Shown: positions 1 to 8,141, counted from the first letter of the stretch. The stretch is 32,326 nt of DNA from JBFFMO01 sp037968515 (GCA_037968515.1 JBBKVQ010000502.1:1-32326); one strand, 5' to 3'. Translations and numbers: made by a program. The notes: a model not told the origin generated them from the letters alone.

Positions 1-1016
1 CCCAAAGGCTTCTGCAACACTTGGTCGTGGTCGGACCAACCCAGACGACTGTAGATCGGCTCAAGCGTCTCGGGTCGGAGGTATTGGCGCCCCCCGAACG
101 AACCCTGGTGGGCAAAGGGCAAGTACGACTTGGCGATCCCAACAGCGGTCCCAGTCGCGGAACCGAAAGGGAGCTCGGCACGGCGAATCGGCGAGCGATT
201 GTAAATCGTCAGATCGTTGCCAGGCACACTGGGGTTTGTGAAAGCCTGTTTCATCACAGACTTGCGCGTCAAATACTCCCGCATCACGTGGGCTTCCGAC
301 GAAGTGGGCGTCTGAATCAGTGCGCCGACCATCTTCTTGACCCTAGTAGGGACTGAAGGCGGGTAGAGCGTCGCGAATTTCGAGTCGAACACTGCGGGCG
401 TGCCCAAGCGGACATCGGACTCCAGGGGATCGAAGATTTCCCGGGTCAGGAACTCGCCCATCGAGGCTTGGGTGATGCGTTCAAAAAGCTCGCGGGCGTA
501 CATCCCAAAAGTGACAGCGTGATAACCCTGATTTGTTCCCGGTTTCCATAGCGGAGCCTGGGATTCCAGCGCCTCCAAAACCTTTGCGGAACTTCTTGAG
601 TCCGTCAGGTCCGAGATCTGAAGCGGCGTATCCAAATAGGCCAGTCCGCCTCGGTGCCCTAGCAATGTCCCGACGCTGATATCGGCCTTGCCATTGCGGG
701 CAAAGCCTGGCCAGTAGTCGGCGACCGGTGCGTCCCACTCCAAGAGCCCACGGTCGGCCAAGATGTTCATCGCCATCGCGGCAAATCCCTTGGTCACCGA
801 AAATAAAACGATGCGTGTATCGCGCTGCCATGGCTCGCCAGACTCGATGTCGGCGACTCCGCCCCACAGGTCCACAACGAGTTCTCCGTGTTGATACACG
901 GCAAAACTGGCGCCGATTTCATCGCCGTTTTGTAGGCTTTCGGCAAAAACGCGCGCGACTCGCTCAAAGCGGTCTTCATGACGCCCCTGAACTTCAGAGG
1001 AGGTTTGGATTTTCAT
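1..1016 (-). CDS. Serine hydrolase, beta-lactamase (class C/EstB-like) family, partial
   Basis: The minus-strand frame opens with ATG at 1016 and stays open to the window edge, so the C-terminus is missing (about 338 residues visible). The translation carries the SxxK nucleophile motif S-V-T-K at about residue 73, inside the typical context LFSVTKGF, and Y-H-A-V-T-F-G at about residue 165, which matches the catalytic Tyr region of EstB-like esterases in the Beta-lactamase family (PF00144). WGG and SFGG-like stretches also fit. These enzymes hydrolyse esters or beta-lactams through an acyl-serine intermediate; the true substrate cannot be told. No signal peptide is visible, so it is probably cytoplasmic. 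It lies 5 nt downstream of the DUF1501-like gene and should be the last visible gene of that operon. Confidence 0.85.
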   Translation of the reverse strand, partial: MKIQTSSEVQGRHEDRFERVARVFAESLQNGDEIGASFAVYQHGELVVDLWGGVADIESGEPWQRDTRIVLFSVTKGFAAMAMNILADRGLLEWDAPVADYWPGFARNGKADISVGTLLGHRGGLAYLDTPLQISDLTDSRSSAKVLEALESQAPLWKPGTNQGYHAVTFGMYARELFERITQASMGEFLTREIFDPLESDVRLGTPAVFDSKFATLYPPSVPTRVKKMVGALIQTPTSSEAHVMREYLTRKSVMKQAFTNPSVPGNDLTIYNRSPIRRAELPFGSATGTAVGIAKSYLPFAHQGSFGGRQYLRPETLEPIYSRLGWSDHDQVLQKPL

Positions 1017-1021
1017 TTGAA

Positions 1022-2518
1022 TTAGGCCTTTCGCATCGCCGGTACATCGCCAAGACCCGCCGGTGACGTGTCGATCCCGAGCGCCTGAAGCTGCCCAGCA
1101 AACAGCTCACTTTCTTCCATCTTTCGGCCCACATCTGGTGCGCCCGTGGATGGATTGAATCCGTAGGTTAGACCCGTGTTAGGATCGACACCACCAAGGA
1201 TTTTATTGCCGTTGACCAGCGGCGAAATCATCATCATTCCGTTGTCCAAATGGTGCCCAGACGAAAACTCGTCGCTATTGGCTGGTCGTATCTTGGTGCG
1301 TCCAAAATCGGTGGCCACATACAACATCGAACGGTCCCAAAGGCTCTCGCCGCTGGTGCCGTATTCTTCGGTTTTCAACAGGTCAATCAGGCCGTCTGCA
1401 ACGCGGTACATCCGCTGCCACATCAACGCCTGAACGGAACGATGTCCCTGATGCGAAAAGTCGAACGCAATGGGCGGGTTCAGCAGCGATCCTTCATCGC
1501 CGATGCTCATGCCATCGCGTAACTCGACGCTGAAACTTGGTCCCAAGGTCACAGCGCAAGACACCCGGTAACGAAGCAGAAGGAACGCTAAGCAGGCTTG
1601 TGCTTCGAGCGGGTCTTCAGCCCAAAGCGGAAAGCGTTCACGTGCCTTCTGGGCAGCGTCGGAACCAGTCAGTCCGTATTGGCCTAACGGAAATTTGGCC
1701 GACTCGGGCATCAACAAAAGCTTGTTGATCAAATCACGCGCTTCGACAGCCTCGCGAGGACCCTGGCGAAGGTGCTGCCAGAATTTGAGTTTATCGCTTT
1801 CGCCAAGAACCCGGTTGAACTGCGATTTGTCCTCGAGTCGTCCGCGCAGCGCGCGCGCCTTGGCAAGCCGGCCGCCGTCGATCGGTCGAGCCAGACCTTT
1901 GCTGGAATCGAGCGCGAGTGGCCACAGCAGCGGGTCCGCAATGGGCTCGCCGTAGGCATAACCGGGCAGGGTGGCGTCGGTTCCGCGGTCGGTAAAACCG
2001 GCTCCCGACGATAAATGAGCGTTGGGGATGGCAAAGTCGGCGCCGTATTCGTTGGCGACGAGCTCCTGCAAGGTACGGCCCGCCCACGCTTCATTGCCAG
2101 TGACCGAGCGGCGTTGGGCAATCGCGTGGTTGACCGAAGTTCTTTCGGTGGTCACGACCATCATCTCGGACGCGTGTTTGCGCACAAAATCCGACTGCAC
2201 GGAACGGAACGAAAACGGAATCGCACCCAGGCTAGCGCGGTCGAGGTCGACAGCCCGGAATGGTGTTCCATCGATCGATTGGACCAACGCGTCCGGAAAC
2301 GTGTTCAGCGTGGCCGCATTGGCCGATTCCGAGGCACGAATGGCCATCACACTGTCGATGATGGACGCGCCGCCTGTGGCGCCGATGACGATCAAAAACC
2401 GGGTGCGATCTTCGTCGGCGGCTTCTGCGCGAAACGGCAACGAGCCCAGCCCCATGGCGCCCGCTGCGCCCAAGGCGCCTGCGCCACGAAGGAAATTTCG
2501 ACGATCGAGTTTAGTCAT
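1022..2518 (-). CDS. Tat-exported DUF1501-like protein
   Basis: The 498-residue protein begins with a twin-arginine signal, RRNFLRG at residues 6-12, followed by an Ala/Gly-rich hydrophobic stretch and an A-E-A cleavage site, so it is exported folded. The C-terminal third has ATDFGRT and SSGHHLDNG, which resemble the 'S/T-DFGRTP...DHW' region of DUF1501 (PF07394), a family related to the alkaline phosphatase/sulfatase fold. The start ATG at 2518 has GAGGA just upstream, and this overlaps the stop codon of the preceding lipoprotein gene. In Planctomycetes and deltaproteobacterial relatives, DUF1501/DUF1552 proteins are encoded next to DUF1549/1553 or DUF1588/1592 cytochrome-like proteins, as here. 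The biochemical function of this family is unknown. Confidence 0.8.
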   Translation of the reverse strand: MTKLDRRNFLRGAGALGAAGAMGLGSLPFRAEAADEDRTRFLIVIGATGGASIIDSVMAIRASESANAATLNTFPDALVQSIDGTPFRAVDLDRASLGAIPFSFRSVQSDFVRKHASEMMVVTTERTSVNHAIAQRRSVTGNEAWAGRTLQELVANEYGADFAIPNAHLSSGAGFTDRGTDATLPGYAYGEPIADPLLWPLALDSSKGLARPIDGGRLAKARALRGRLEDKSQFNRVLGESDKLKFWQHLRQGPREAVEARDLINKLLLMPESAKFPLGQYGLTGSDAAQKARERFPLWAEDPLEAQACLAFLLLRYRVSCAVTLGPSFSVELRDGMSIGDEGSLLNPPIAFDFSHQGHRSVQALMWQRMYRVADGLIDLLKTEEYGTSGESLWDRSMLYVATDFGRTKIRPANSDEFSSGHHLDNGMMMISPLVNGNKILGGVDPNTGLTYGFNPSTGAPDVGRKMEESELFAGQLQALGIDTSPAGLGDVPAMRKA

Positions 2519-2527
2519 GACCGTTCC

Positions 2528-3190
2528 TCAATAAAAAAGCATCTCGGTGGACGTCGCCACCGCGTAACATGAAAAAGCCGCCCACTCCGCCGGCGCAGCT
2601 GCGCCCGCATCCTGCACATCGTTCCAAAACGCCTCAAGCTCGTCGAGCTCGCCAGGTTCGGCGTCGCGGCTTAATAATTCTTGGTAGAGCCGAGCTCCCA
2701 TGGCCCGCATTGCCGCACTGTCAGGGGCTGAAGCCAGTTCTTTAAACAACACAGCATCAGCAGGTGTTGCGGCATCTAAGTCAGCGCGAGTGGTACACGC
2801 CGACAGCGCGATTCGGTCTACAGCAATCGGCGCGGTTAACGGCGCGATGGGAAGCGGTTCGTTGATGCGAAGATTATAAGGTTCGACACCGCCCAGCGCG
2901 ATGAAATGAACATCGGCAGCACAGTCGTATTCACCAAATTCTTTGCAGATTTGCGCGCGGTCGAGGCCCAAACCACGTGCAAGTTGGTTGGTCCAGCGGA
3001 CACCGCCCTTAAACCGCACGCGCGATTTGGTCGAGGGCAGAACCTGCAGCACTGCGTCGCGGTCGGCCATGTCTTGCGTGCCAGCGTCGTTTTGATTTGT
3101 CGTGTTGTTGGACGTCGAGGTCGCCTTGTCGTCACAAGCTGCACAGGCCATCAATAACGCCAGCAAGATTATCGTGTGTTTATGGAACAC
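2528..3190 (-). CDS. Small lipoprotein of the cytochrome/DUF1501 operon
   Basis: This 220-residue protein has a lipoprotein signal (LLALLMACAAC, Cys near residue 19) followed by a low-complexity Thr/Asn/Asp linker typical of surface lipoproteins in this lineage. The start is GTG at 3190, supported by GGAGG six nucleotides upstream, and it overlaps the end of the cytochrome-like gene by 11 nt, indicating translational coupling. The C-terminal ~80 residues (LYQELLSRDAEPGELDELEAFW) resemble the helical segment shared by DUF1592/1595-type proteins and by the C-terminus of the upstream gene. The molecular function is unknown. A role as a membrane-anchored accessory of its two neighbours is an inference from context. 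Confidence 0.75.
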   Translation of the reverse strand: MFHKHTIILLALLMACAACDDKATSTSNNTTNQNDAGTQDMADRDAVLQVLPSTKSRVRFKGGVRWTNQLARGLGLDRAQICKEFGEYDCAADVHFIALGGVEPYNLRINEPLPIAPLTAPIAVDRIALSACTTRADLDAATPADAVLFKELASAPDSAAMRAMGARLYQELLSRDAEPGELDELEAFWNDVQDAGAAAPAEWAAFSCYAVATSTEMLFY

Positions 3191-4658
3191 CGTACGCCTC
3201 CGTCATCACAAGATCGTGGAGCATCGGCTCGACACGGTATTCGTGTTCGTCCATGAAACGCCTCCAGACGTACTCAAATTGCTGCAGTTCCGCTGGCCTT
3301 GGGTCTTCGCCGAGCAGCAGTTTCCAGAAGTCCCCAACGAGCGACTGCGCAAAGGGGTCGCTGGCCGAGGCCACTTGCGCCCACTCCTTGAGGTTTGCAA
3401 CCGGCTGGCCGAGCAAAATTCCGGCCTCGGGCGTTTCGGCGACGTAGGCGCCATCGACCCCAGTGAAGCGAGCCATTCGCGAAGGGTTGTAGCTGAATGG
3501 AATGTAGTTTTCACCCAGGTCGCCGTCGCCGCCGCCGATGCCTTCGTAACGCGAAAACGGATAGGTCAGCGGGTCAAGAGTTGCATGACACACTGCACAT
3601 TCTGCGCGCGTCACGCCCTTATTATCGTAATCTTTGGGTTCGCCAGAAACGTCGTCTAGGCCCTCGAGTTTCGAGATATCAAAACCCAGATAGGCCCGGT
3701 ACGCCTGAGCAGCCGTCGTTCGCGGGATACCTGTGAACATCGTGTTGCTCATCAAGAACCAACGGTGGGTCAGCATGCCCGCCCGACGGGGTTTGACGAC
3801 GCCTTGTGCCGAATTATAGCCGCGCTCGTTTACGTCTTGAATCGGGTTGCGCTGCCACTGAGTGTAGGTCGTGGTTTCGCCGTCATTTCTTTCGACAAAA
3901 TAATCTCCGGTCAGCAGCTCACGTGCGTCGTGCTGGCCGGAGGTCGCGTACACAAAATAGTTGTAGTCATCGTCGTAATCGGCCAACGGAATGGGGCCCG
4001 CACCGTCACCAGCCTTGATGGCCTGAATCGGGCGAATTTTGGAGCTCGCCATATTCCAAAGCACACCGTCTTTGGCGATCCAATATTCGGATTTCAAGCA
4101 TTCATCGAGGGTGGTGTGAAGAAGGTCGGTCGTGGGGTTCGCCCCGAATTCCTTCATCTGGGCGTAGCTGGGCGCCTCGCCACAAAAATCGATTTTAATC
4201 TTCTTAAAAACATAGACCGGGTCGAACGCGCAGACATCCAATCCGCTTGGCCGATAATCGATCGCGTTGCAGGCGTTTTCGCCAGCGGGCGTATCACTTG
4301 CGACGCTGGCGTTTGAGCCGGCCACAAACTCTTCAAGGTTCGAGTATCCGTCGCCATCGGCATCGTCATTTTCAATCGCGCGCAGGGCCTCGGGCAGTGC
4401 CGTGAGGAAATCCTGATCGGATAACGGACGTGCGTCGCCCGGCAGCATCATGACTTCCAACTGAGCCCCATAAACATTCCGTGCCGGCGCGACCGTGTGA
4501 CAAGTCGAGCAATCGACGAATCCCGGCGTGCAGGCAGGCGCGTCCGGATAGGTCACGCAGAACGCGGTCTGAGCCGGAGGCTTTGCTTGCGCTTGGCCAA
4601 TGGAAAAAAGCGAGGCGGCCATGACGGACGCCAACCGCAAAGTATTACGAATAGACAT
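3180..4658 (-). CDS. Exported c-type cytochrome-like protein (DUF1588/1592-related)
   Basis: The 492-residue protein has an N-terminal signal peptide ending near residue 25 (AQA-K). Two heme c motifs are visible: C-S-T-C-H at residues 50-54 and C-A-V-C-H at about 354-358. The second is followed by LDPLTYPFSRYEG, which matches the 'CHxxxDPxGxxxExFD' pattern of planctomycete-type DUF1588. Between them, DADGDGYSNLEEF (about residues 98-110) is an EF-hand/dockerin-like calcium loop. It is probably periplasmic and redox-active. It is the first gene of the minus-strand operon (AGGAA upstream of ATG 4658), followed by the lipoprotein and the Tat DUF1501 protein. The substrate is unknown. Confidence 0.8.
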   Translation of the reverse strand: MSIRNTLRLASVMAASLFSIGQAQAKPPAQTAFCVTYPDAPACTPGFVDCSTCHTVAPARNVYGAQLEVMMLPGDARPLSDQDFLTALPEALRAIENDDADGDGYSNLEEFVAGSNASVASDTPAGENACNAIDYRPSGLDVCAFDPVYVFKKIKIDFCGEAPSYAQMKEFGANPTTDLLHTTLDECLKSEYWIAKDGVLWNMASSKIRPIQAIKAGDGAGPIPLADYDDDYNYFVYATSGQHDARELLTGDYFVERNDGETTTYTQWQRNPIQDVNERGYNSAQGVVKPRRAGMLTHRWFLMSNTMFTGIPRTTAAQAYRAYLGFDISKLEGLDDVSGEPKDYDNKGVTRAECAVCHATLDPLTYPFSRYEGIGGGDGDLGENYIPFSYNPSRMARFTGVDGAYVAETPEAGILLGQPVANLKEWAQVASASDPFAQSLVGDFWKLLLGEDPRPAELQQFEYVWRRFMDEHEYRVEPMLHDLVMTEAYGVP

Positions 4659-4746
4659 GTCTTTGGTTCCTGTTCGCGTTCAGGAGGACGGATGCTCAGC
4701 ATTGTGGAGGTTCGCAGTCTGCGGGTCAAATCCAAGTGCGCTGTGA

Positions 4747-4939
4747 TTGGTCCGCGTGGCTCCAGCCGCGCCTGCGATTGGCTTTCGGGTTGTCGGCTTT
4801 CAGTGGGTCGGTTTTCAGCCATCGGCGCTGTGATTGGTCCGCGTGGCTCCAGCCGCGCCTGTGATTGGCTTTCGGGTTGTCGGCTTTCAGGGGGTCGGTT
4901 TTCAGCCAACGGCGTTGTGATTGGTCCGCGTGGCTCCAG
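4747..4939. repeat. 87-bp tandem repeats (two full copies plus a partial third)
   Basis: Each unit begins TTGGTCCGCGTGGCTCCAG, at 4747, 4834 and 4921, giving an exact 87-bp period. Copies 1 and 2 differ by only a few substitutions, and copy 3 stops after about 19 nt. The unit contains internal sub-repeats of the type GATTGGCTTTCGGG and TCGGTTTTCAG. Because 87 is divisible by three, open frames run through it on both strands and give a 29-residue peptide repeat; this looks like a by-product rather than a gene. The lead-in TTGGTCCGCG is shared with the palindromic units further right. Confidence 0.9.
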
Positions 4940-4982
4940 GAGGTTGTTGTATAAGGGGTTGATGATGAGGTTGATGTTCTGA

Positions 4983-5075
4983 TTGGTCCACGAGCCCTAT
5001 GGCTCGCATGTGTTTGGTCCGCGAGCCTTATGGCTCGCATGCGATTGGTCCGCGAGCCTTATGGCTCGCATGTAT
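4983..5075. repeat. Palindromic repeat array, 31-bp period
   Basis: Three units start with TTGGTCC at 4983, 5014 and 5045. Each has a hairpin core GCGAGCC-TTAT-GGCTCGC (first unit: CGAGCC-CTAT-GGCTCG) followed by CATG. The stem is 6-7 bp with a 4-nt loop. The same architecture, with a different stem sequence, forms the array at the right end of the window. Position: just beyond the 3' end of the minus-strand gene ending at 5453 and upstream of the cytochrome operon. Confidence 0.9.
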
Positions 5076-5341
5076 ATGAATAATCGCAGGAATCGCATGC
5101 AGGCCATAGGGCCTGCGCACCAAGTGCAGAATCAAAGAAATGGCAGATAGGCCGAAAACAGTTCCCAACATTTCTCGTGTCAAGTCAGATAGACAGCCTC
5201 CTTATGGCTCGCATGTATCTGAATAATCGCAGGAATCGTATGCAGGCCATAGGGCCTGCGCACTAAGCGCAGAATCACAGATTGTAGATAGGCCAAAAAC
5301 AGTTCCCGACATTTCTCGTGTCGAGTCAGATAGACAGCCTC
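5057..5341. repeat. Tandem duplication of a ~142-bp block containing inverted hairpin units
   Basis: The block starting CCTTATGGCTCGCATGTAT at 5057 recurs at 5200 with a few substitutions and a 2-nt net indel; both copies end in AGTCAGATAGACAGCCT. Each copy contains GCAGGCC-ATAG-GGCCTGC (5099-5116 and 5242-5259). This is the reverse complement of the core of the array at 32044-32326, including its flanks (CGCACCAAG here versus CTTGGTGCG there; AGGAATCG here versus CGATTCCT there). Downstream, 5350-5385 carries a degenerate piece of the 87-bp unit (GCGCCTGTGATTGGG). I see no gene between 4659 and 5452. Confidence 0.88.
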
Positions 5342-5452
5342 ACTTCAGGCGCGCCTGTGATTGGGCCTCTTGGTTCCAGCCCTTCGATGATGTGTTGGCC
5401 TTTGTCTCTATGCCAAGTGCTTTTGAAACACGAGCGCTGGGGCGAAGACAAG

Positions 5453-6553
5453 TCATTCTGCGGCAGGTTGAGCGGTGAGACCTGTTCGGATGCCGTCGAT
5501 GGCTTCTGGGACGTTTGAATCGTCGAAGCCGTATCGTCGGGCCAGATTCTTGTTATGGAGCCGAGCGGCGTGTTGTTTTTCCGACGACGTCATCGGGTCT
5601 GGGTCGTAAACCAAACCGTAAAACAACAAGACCGTACCCGAAGTGACAACAGTCAGACCCCCTAGCCCAGGTACAACATCATTAACGTCCTCCGCGCTAG
5701 CCAGCCATAAGGAGCCCAAAACAATGGCGACGGCTCCGGAGACAATAATCCCGTACCCAGTCACTGTGTTATCCGCCAATTCTTCCTTGAGATCCGGTCG
5801 TTCGATGCCTTCATAGAATTCCGACGTGTTCAGGTTCTTTCCGTTCGTGCCCTTGTGAGGTTCATTTATTAAAGCGCCGCTGCCAAACATCAGCGATCCA
5901 TTTGTCATGCCCGAAATTGCGAATAGGGATGCAGCGCCGGCCCAACTATCAAACCAAATAAAATCAGACGAAAACAGATTCATCGCGCGCTCGGTTGCGC
6001 TAAGTTCATCGCTTTTTTGTATATGGCTTGAAGATGTCGTTTTTGGTGTTTCGACGCTTTCAGTAGACTTGGCTGTTTCCTTTTGTTCGGCCGGTGCGGC
6101 GACCTTAAAGGCACTCCGGATCAACACGCGTGTCGACACCAACTCACCGTTCGTTTTAACGGTCGTCAGCAGTAGGTCGTCGTCGAAATTTCGAAGAATC
6201 ACAACCAAATCAACTGGATACGCTGCTGATGCGGAGCCGATTTCGACGTCGCTTTTTTTCGACACATCGCCCAAAGAATCCGAGAGCATCACTCGATTAC
6301 CCAACATCTTCATGCGTGCGGCAAAGCTGCTTGCCAAGGCCTCATCAACACCGACCGGAGCAAAAAGCACAGTCTTAACATTCGCAAGCTCAGGCAGTTG
6401 GTCGTTTTTGAAGACCTCGGCCCAGGTCAGAGCAGGCGTCGCGATTATGGCCGGTGATTCGGTTGACTTTTCTTCCGGTGCCACGCCACCCGCTGTCTGG
6501 GCGTAAGCAGGTGAAACCAAAAATAAAAGAAATATAAAAACGAGCGCTTTCAA
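5453..6553 (-). CDS. Signal-peptide protein of unknown function with C-terminal membrane segments
   Basis: I place the start at TTG 6553: GAGGGGG lies six nucleotides upstream and the protein then begins with a clean signal peptide (KALVFIFLLFLVSPAYAQ). The longer GTG frame from 6613 would overlap the end of the upstream CapA gene by 38 nt and put 20 charged or polar residues before the signal. The mature part (366 residues in total) has a domain of about 130 residues with alternating beta/alpha character (VKTVLFAPVG, DLVVILRNFDDD). This could be related to envelope proteins of the CsgG/LpoB-like type, but the match is weak. Two hydrophobic segments near the C-terminus (IIVSGAVAIVLGSLWLA and VVTSGTVLLFYGLV) suggest an inner-membrane hairpin. 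It is co-transcribed with the CapA gene (22-nt gap). Confidence 0.7.
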   Translation of the reverse strand: MKALVFIFLLFLVSPAYAQTAGGVAPEEKSTESPAIIATPALTWAEVFKNDQLPELANVKTVLFAPVGVDEALASSFAARMKMLGNRVMLSDSLGDVSKKSDVEIGSASAAYPVDLVVILRNFDDDLLLTTVKTNGELVSTRVLIRSAFKVAAPAEQKETAKSTESVETPKTTSSSHIQKSDELSATERAMNLFSSDFIWFDSWAGAASLFAISGMTNGSLMFGSGALINEPHKGTNGKNLNTSEFYEGIERPDLKEELADNTVTGYGIIVSGAVAIVLGSLWLASAEDVNDVVPGLGGLTVVTSGTVLLFYGLVYDPDPMTSSEKQHAARLHNKNLARRYGFDDSNVPEAIDGIRTGLTAQPAAE

Positions 6554-6575
6554 ATCGTTCCCCCTCGGAAAGAAA

Positions 6576-8141
6576 TTACTGAGCAGTGGGCAGGCAGACT
6601 TTGCGCGAGACACCGGGTTCGTTAAAGCGAGGTTCTACAACACAAGAATAGCCAGGGCGGCATTCACCGTCTTGGACACATTGCAGTACACACGACCCGC
6701 TACCGTCTCCAAGGTCGACGCAGAATGTGGTCTGGCGTCCCGAGACGTCTGGGCATGAACCGGTGCAGTCCATGGTGCACAAACCACCCGGCATTTCAGT
6801 ATCGCAGGTCGTGGATCCACCACATGCGATATCGGATTCACACGACCCGCCGGTCCAACCATCCTGAGAATGATGCGGCACCCAGCTTGGGTCGCATTGT
6901 GGGTTCGTGACGACCGGTTCATGCGGCATCAGCAAGTATTTTCCGCCCATCAATTTGGTCACGTGTTTTCGGCTGTCGCCAAAAGATCCAGCTCGGTCGA
7001 TGGCCTCAAGTGTCAGCTTTCGGTCCGCTGTTTCGGTCATATGCAGCGGGATATATCGGGCGCCACGGACTTTGACCCCGGTGGCCGTGCGGACCAATCC
7101 CAAATACAGCAAAAGCGTGGTGCGACGCTCCAGCTGGCGCTGTCCGCTCACAAAATTGCCGTGCGAATACATCACAAAAGTTTCGCGACCATCGCGGGTC
7201 ACGTAGCGCTCCCATGGCTGAATTACGTGAGGGTGATTGCCAAGGATTGCGGTCGCGCCGGCCTCTAAAAAACGATGAGCTAGTTTAAATTGCTCGTTGC
7301 TTGGGTTGGCCGTGTATTCGGCGCCCCAATGTGGCGTCACGATGACTGCGTCGATGTCGGAACGGCCCGACAACTCGGCGACCATGCCTTCGATTTTGTC
7401 GGCCTCCTCGAAACAAAGAAGAACCTGGTTCTTGCGGTCAGTGATGCCATTGGTGGCGTAGGTACAGCCCAAGAAGGCGACCTTCCAACCGTTTTTCTCA
7501 ACGACTGTCCACCATTCTTCGGAGCCGCTCGCGGCACGGCGAGTGCCTGTGTAGGGGATATTGCGCGCGTCTAGCTCGTCCAGAGTTCGATCCGCTCCAA
7601 GTTCCCTTCGGTCAATACTGTGATTATTCGCCGTCGAGACCACGTCCACGCCGCTCGCCTTCAAGGCATCGAGCAAAGCCGGGTGGTAATTGAACATCGG
7701 GTAGCTTGTGTACACCACGTTATCAAATCGTTTACCGGGATCTGTGACGTTTTGACCGTAAGCGTTTGTGCCTGGGGCCGTTGGGCCTTCAAGGTTTGCG
7801 TAGGTGATGTCGGCTTGTTGCAACAGGTCGGTTACGCCACTCCAGAGGCTGTCGAAACCACTGGCAAATCCTTGTTGTTGCAGGCGTCCGTGCAGCAGCA
7901 CATCGCCCACCGACGCGATCACAAATTCGTCGCCAGTTTCGCAGGCCGATTCAAACTCAATATCTGTTTTGAAGCCGTCCGGTGCATCGCCTTTGCCGGC
8001 GACAAAGGGTTCGTAGGCGTCGCCGCCTTCTTCGGAGTCCGCTGAAGGGTCAAAGCTCGGAAGTTGCTCGGTCGTTTCAGTGCCGCAGGCACTTAGCGCA
8101 AGTATGAGTAGAAAAGCGGACCATTTTGGGGCGGAAACCAT
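6576..8141 (-). CDS. CapA-family (PGA_cap) metallophosphatase-like lipoprotein with Cys-rich tail
   Basis: The protein has about 521 residues. Start ATG 8141 is chosen over TTG 8153 because GAGG lies six nucleotides before the ATG. A lipobox LALSAC gives a lipidated Cys. Residues ~60-340 match the PGA_cap domain (PF09587, calcineurin-like fold): GDVLLHG, NLEGP, ANNHSIDR, TPHWGAEY, GNHPHVIQPWE, YSHGNFVSG. CapA/PgsA homologues act in poly-gamma-glutamate or capsule assembly, but no capB/capC genes are visible, so the role here is open. The last ~100 residues form a Cys-rich region (about twelve Cys in patterns such as CESDIACGGSTTC and CVQDGECRPGYSC) like the disulfide modules of myxobacterial surface proteins. 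This fusion is unusual for CapA. Confidence 0.88.
   Translation of the reverse strand: MVSAPKWSAFLLILALSACGTETTEQLPSFDPSADSEEGGDAYEPFVAGKGDAPDGFKTDIEFESACETGDEFVIASVGDVLLHGRLQQQGFASGFDSLWSGVTDLLQQADITYANLEGPTAPGTNAYGQNVTDPGKRFDNVVYTSYPMFNYHPALLDALKASGVDVVSTANNHSIDRRELGADRTLDELDARNIPYTGTRRAASGSEEWWTVVEKNGWKVAFLGCTYATNGITDRKNQVLLCFEEADKIEGMVAELSGRSDIDAVIVTPHWGAEYTANPSNEQFKLAHRFLEAGATAILGNHPHVIQPWERYVTRDGRETFVMYSHGNFVSGQRQLERRTTLLLYLGLVRTATGVKVRGARYIPLHMTETADRKLTLEAIDRAGSFGDSRKHVTKLMGGKYLLMPHEPVVTNPQCDPSWVPHHSQDGWTGGSCESDIACGGSTTCDTEMPGGLCTMDCTGSCPDVSGRQTTFCVDLGDGSGSCVLQCVQDGECRPGYSCVVEPRFNEPGVSRKVCLPTAQ

Noticed and set aside
21..356. Plus-strand frame at the left edge
   Set aside because: It is antisense to the serine hydrolase, whose minus-strand frame has clear SxxK and YxxxT motifs.
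4497..4982. Open frames on both strands through the 87-bp repeats (29-residue peptide repeats)
   Set aside because: The frames stay open because the repeat length is a multiple of three. The plus frame overlaps the cytochrome gene start, there is no ribosome-binding site, and both strands are equally open.
4968..4982. Short match GGTTGATGTTCT plus stop, as at the 3' end of both OMP copies (R-L-M-F-stop)
   Set aside because: Only about 12-14 nt match, with no OMP-like sequence upstream. Too short to call a third OMP remnant.
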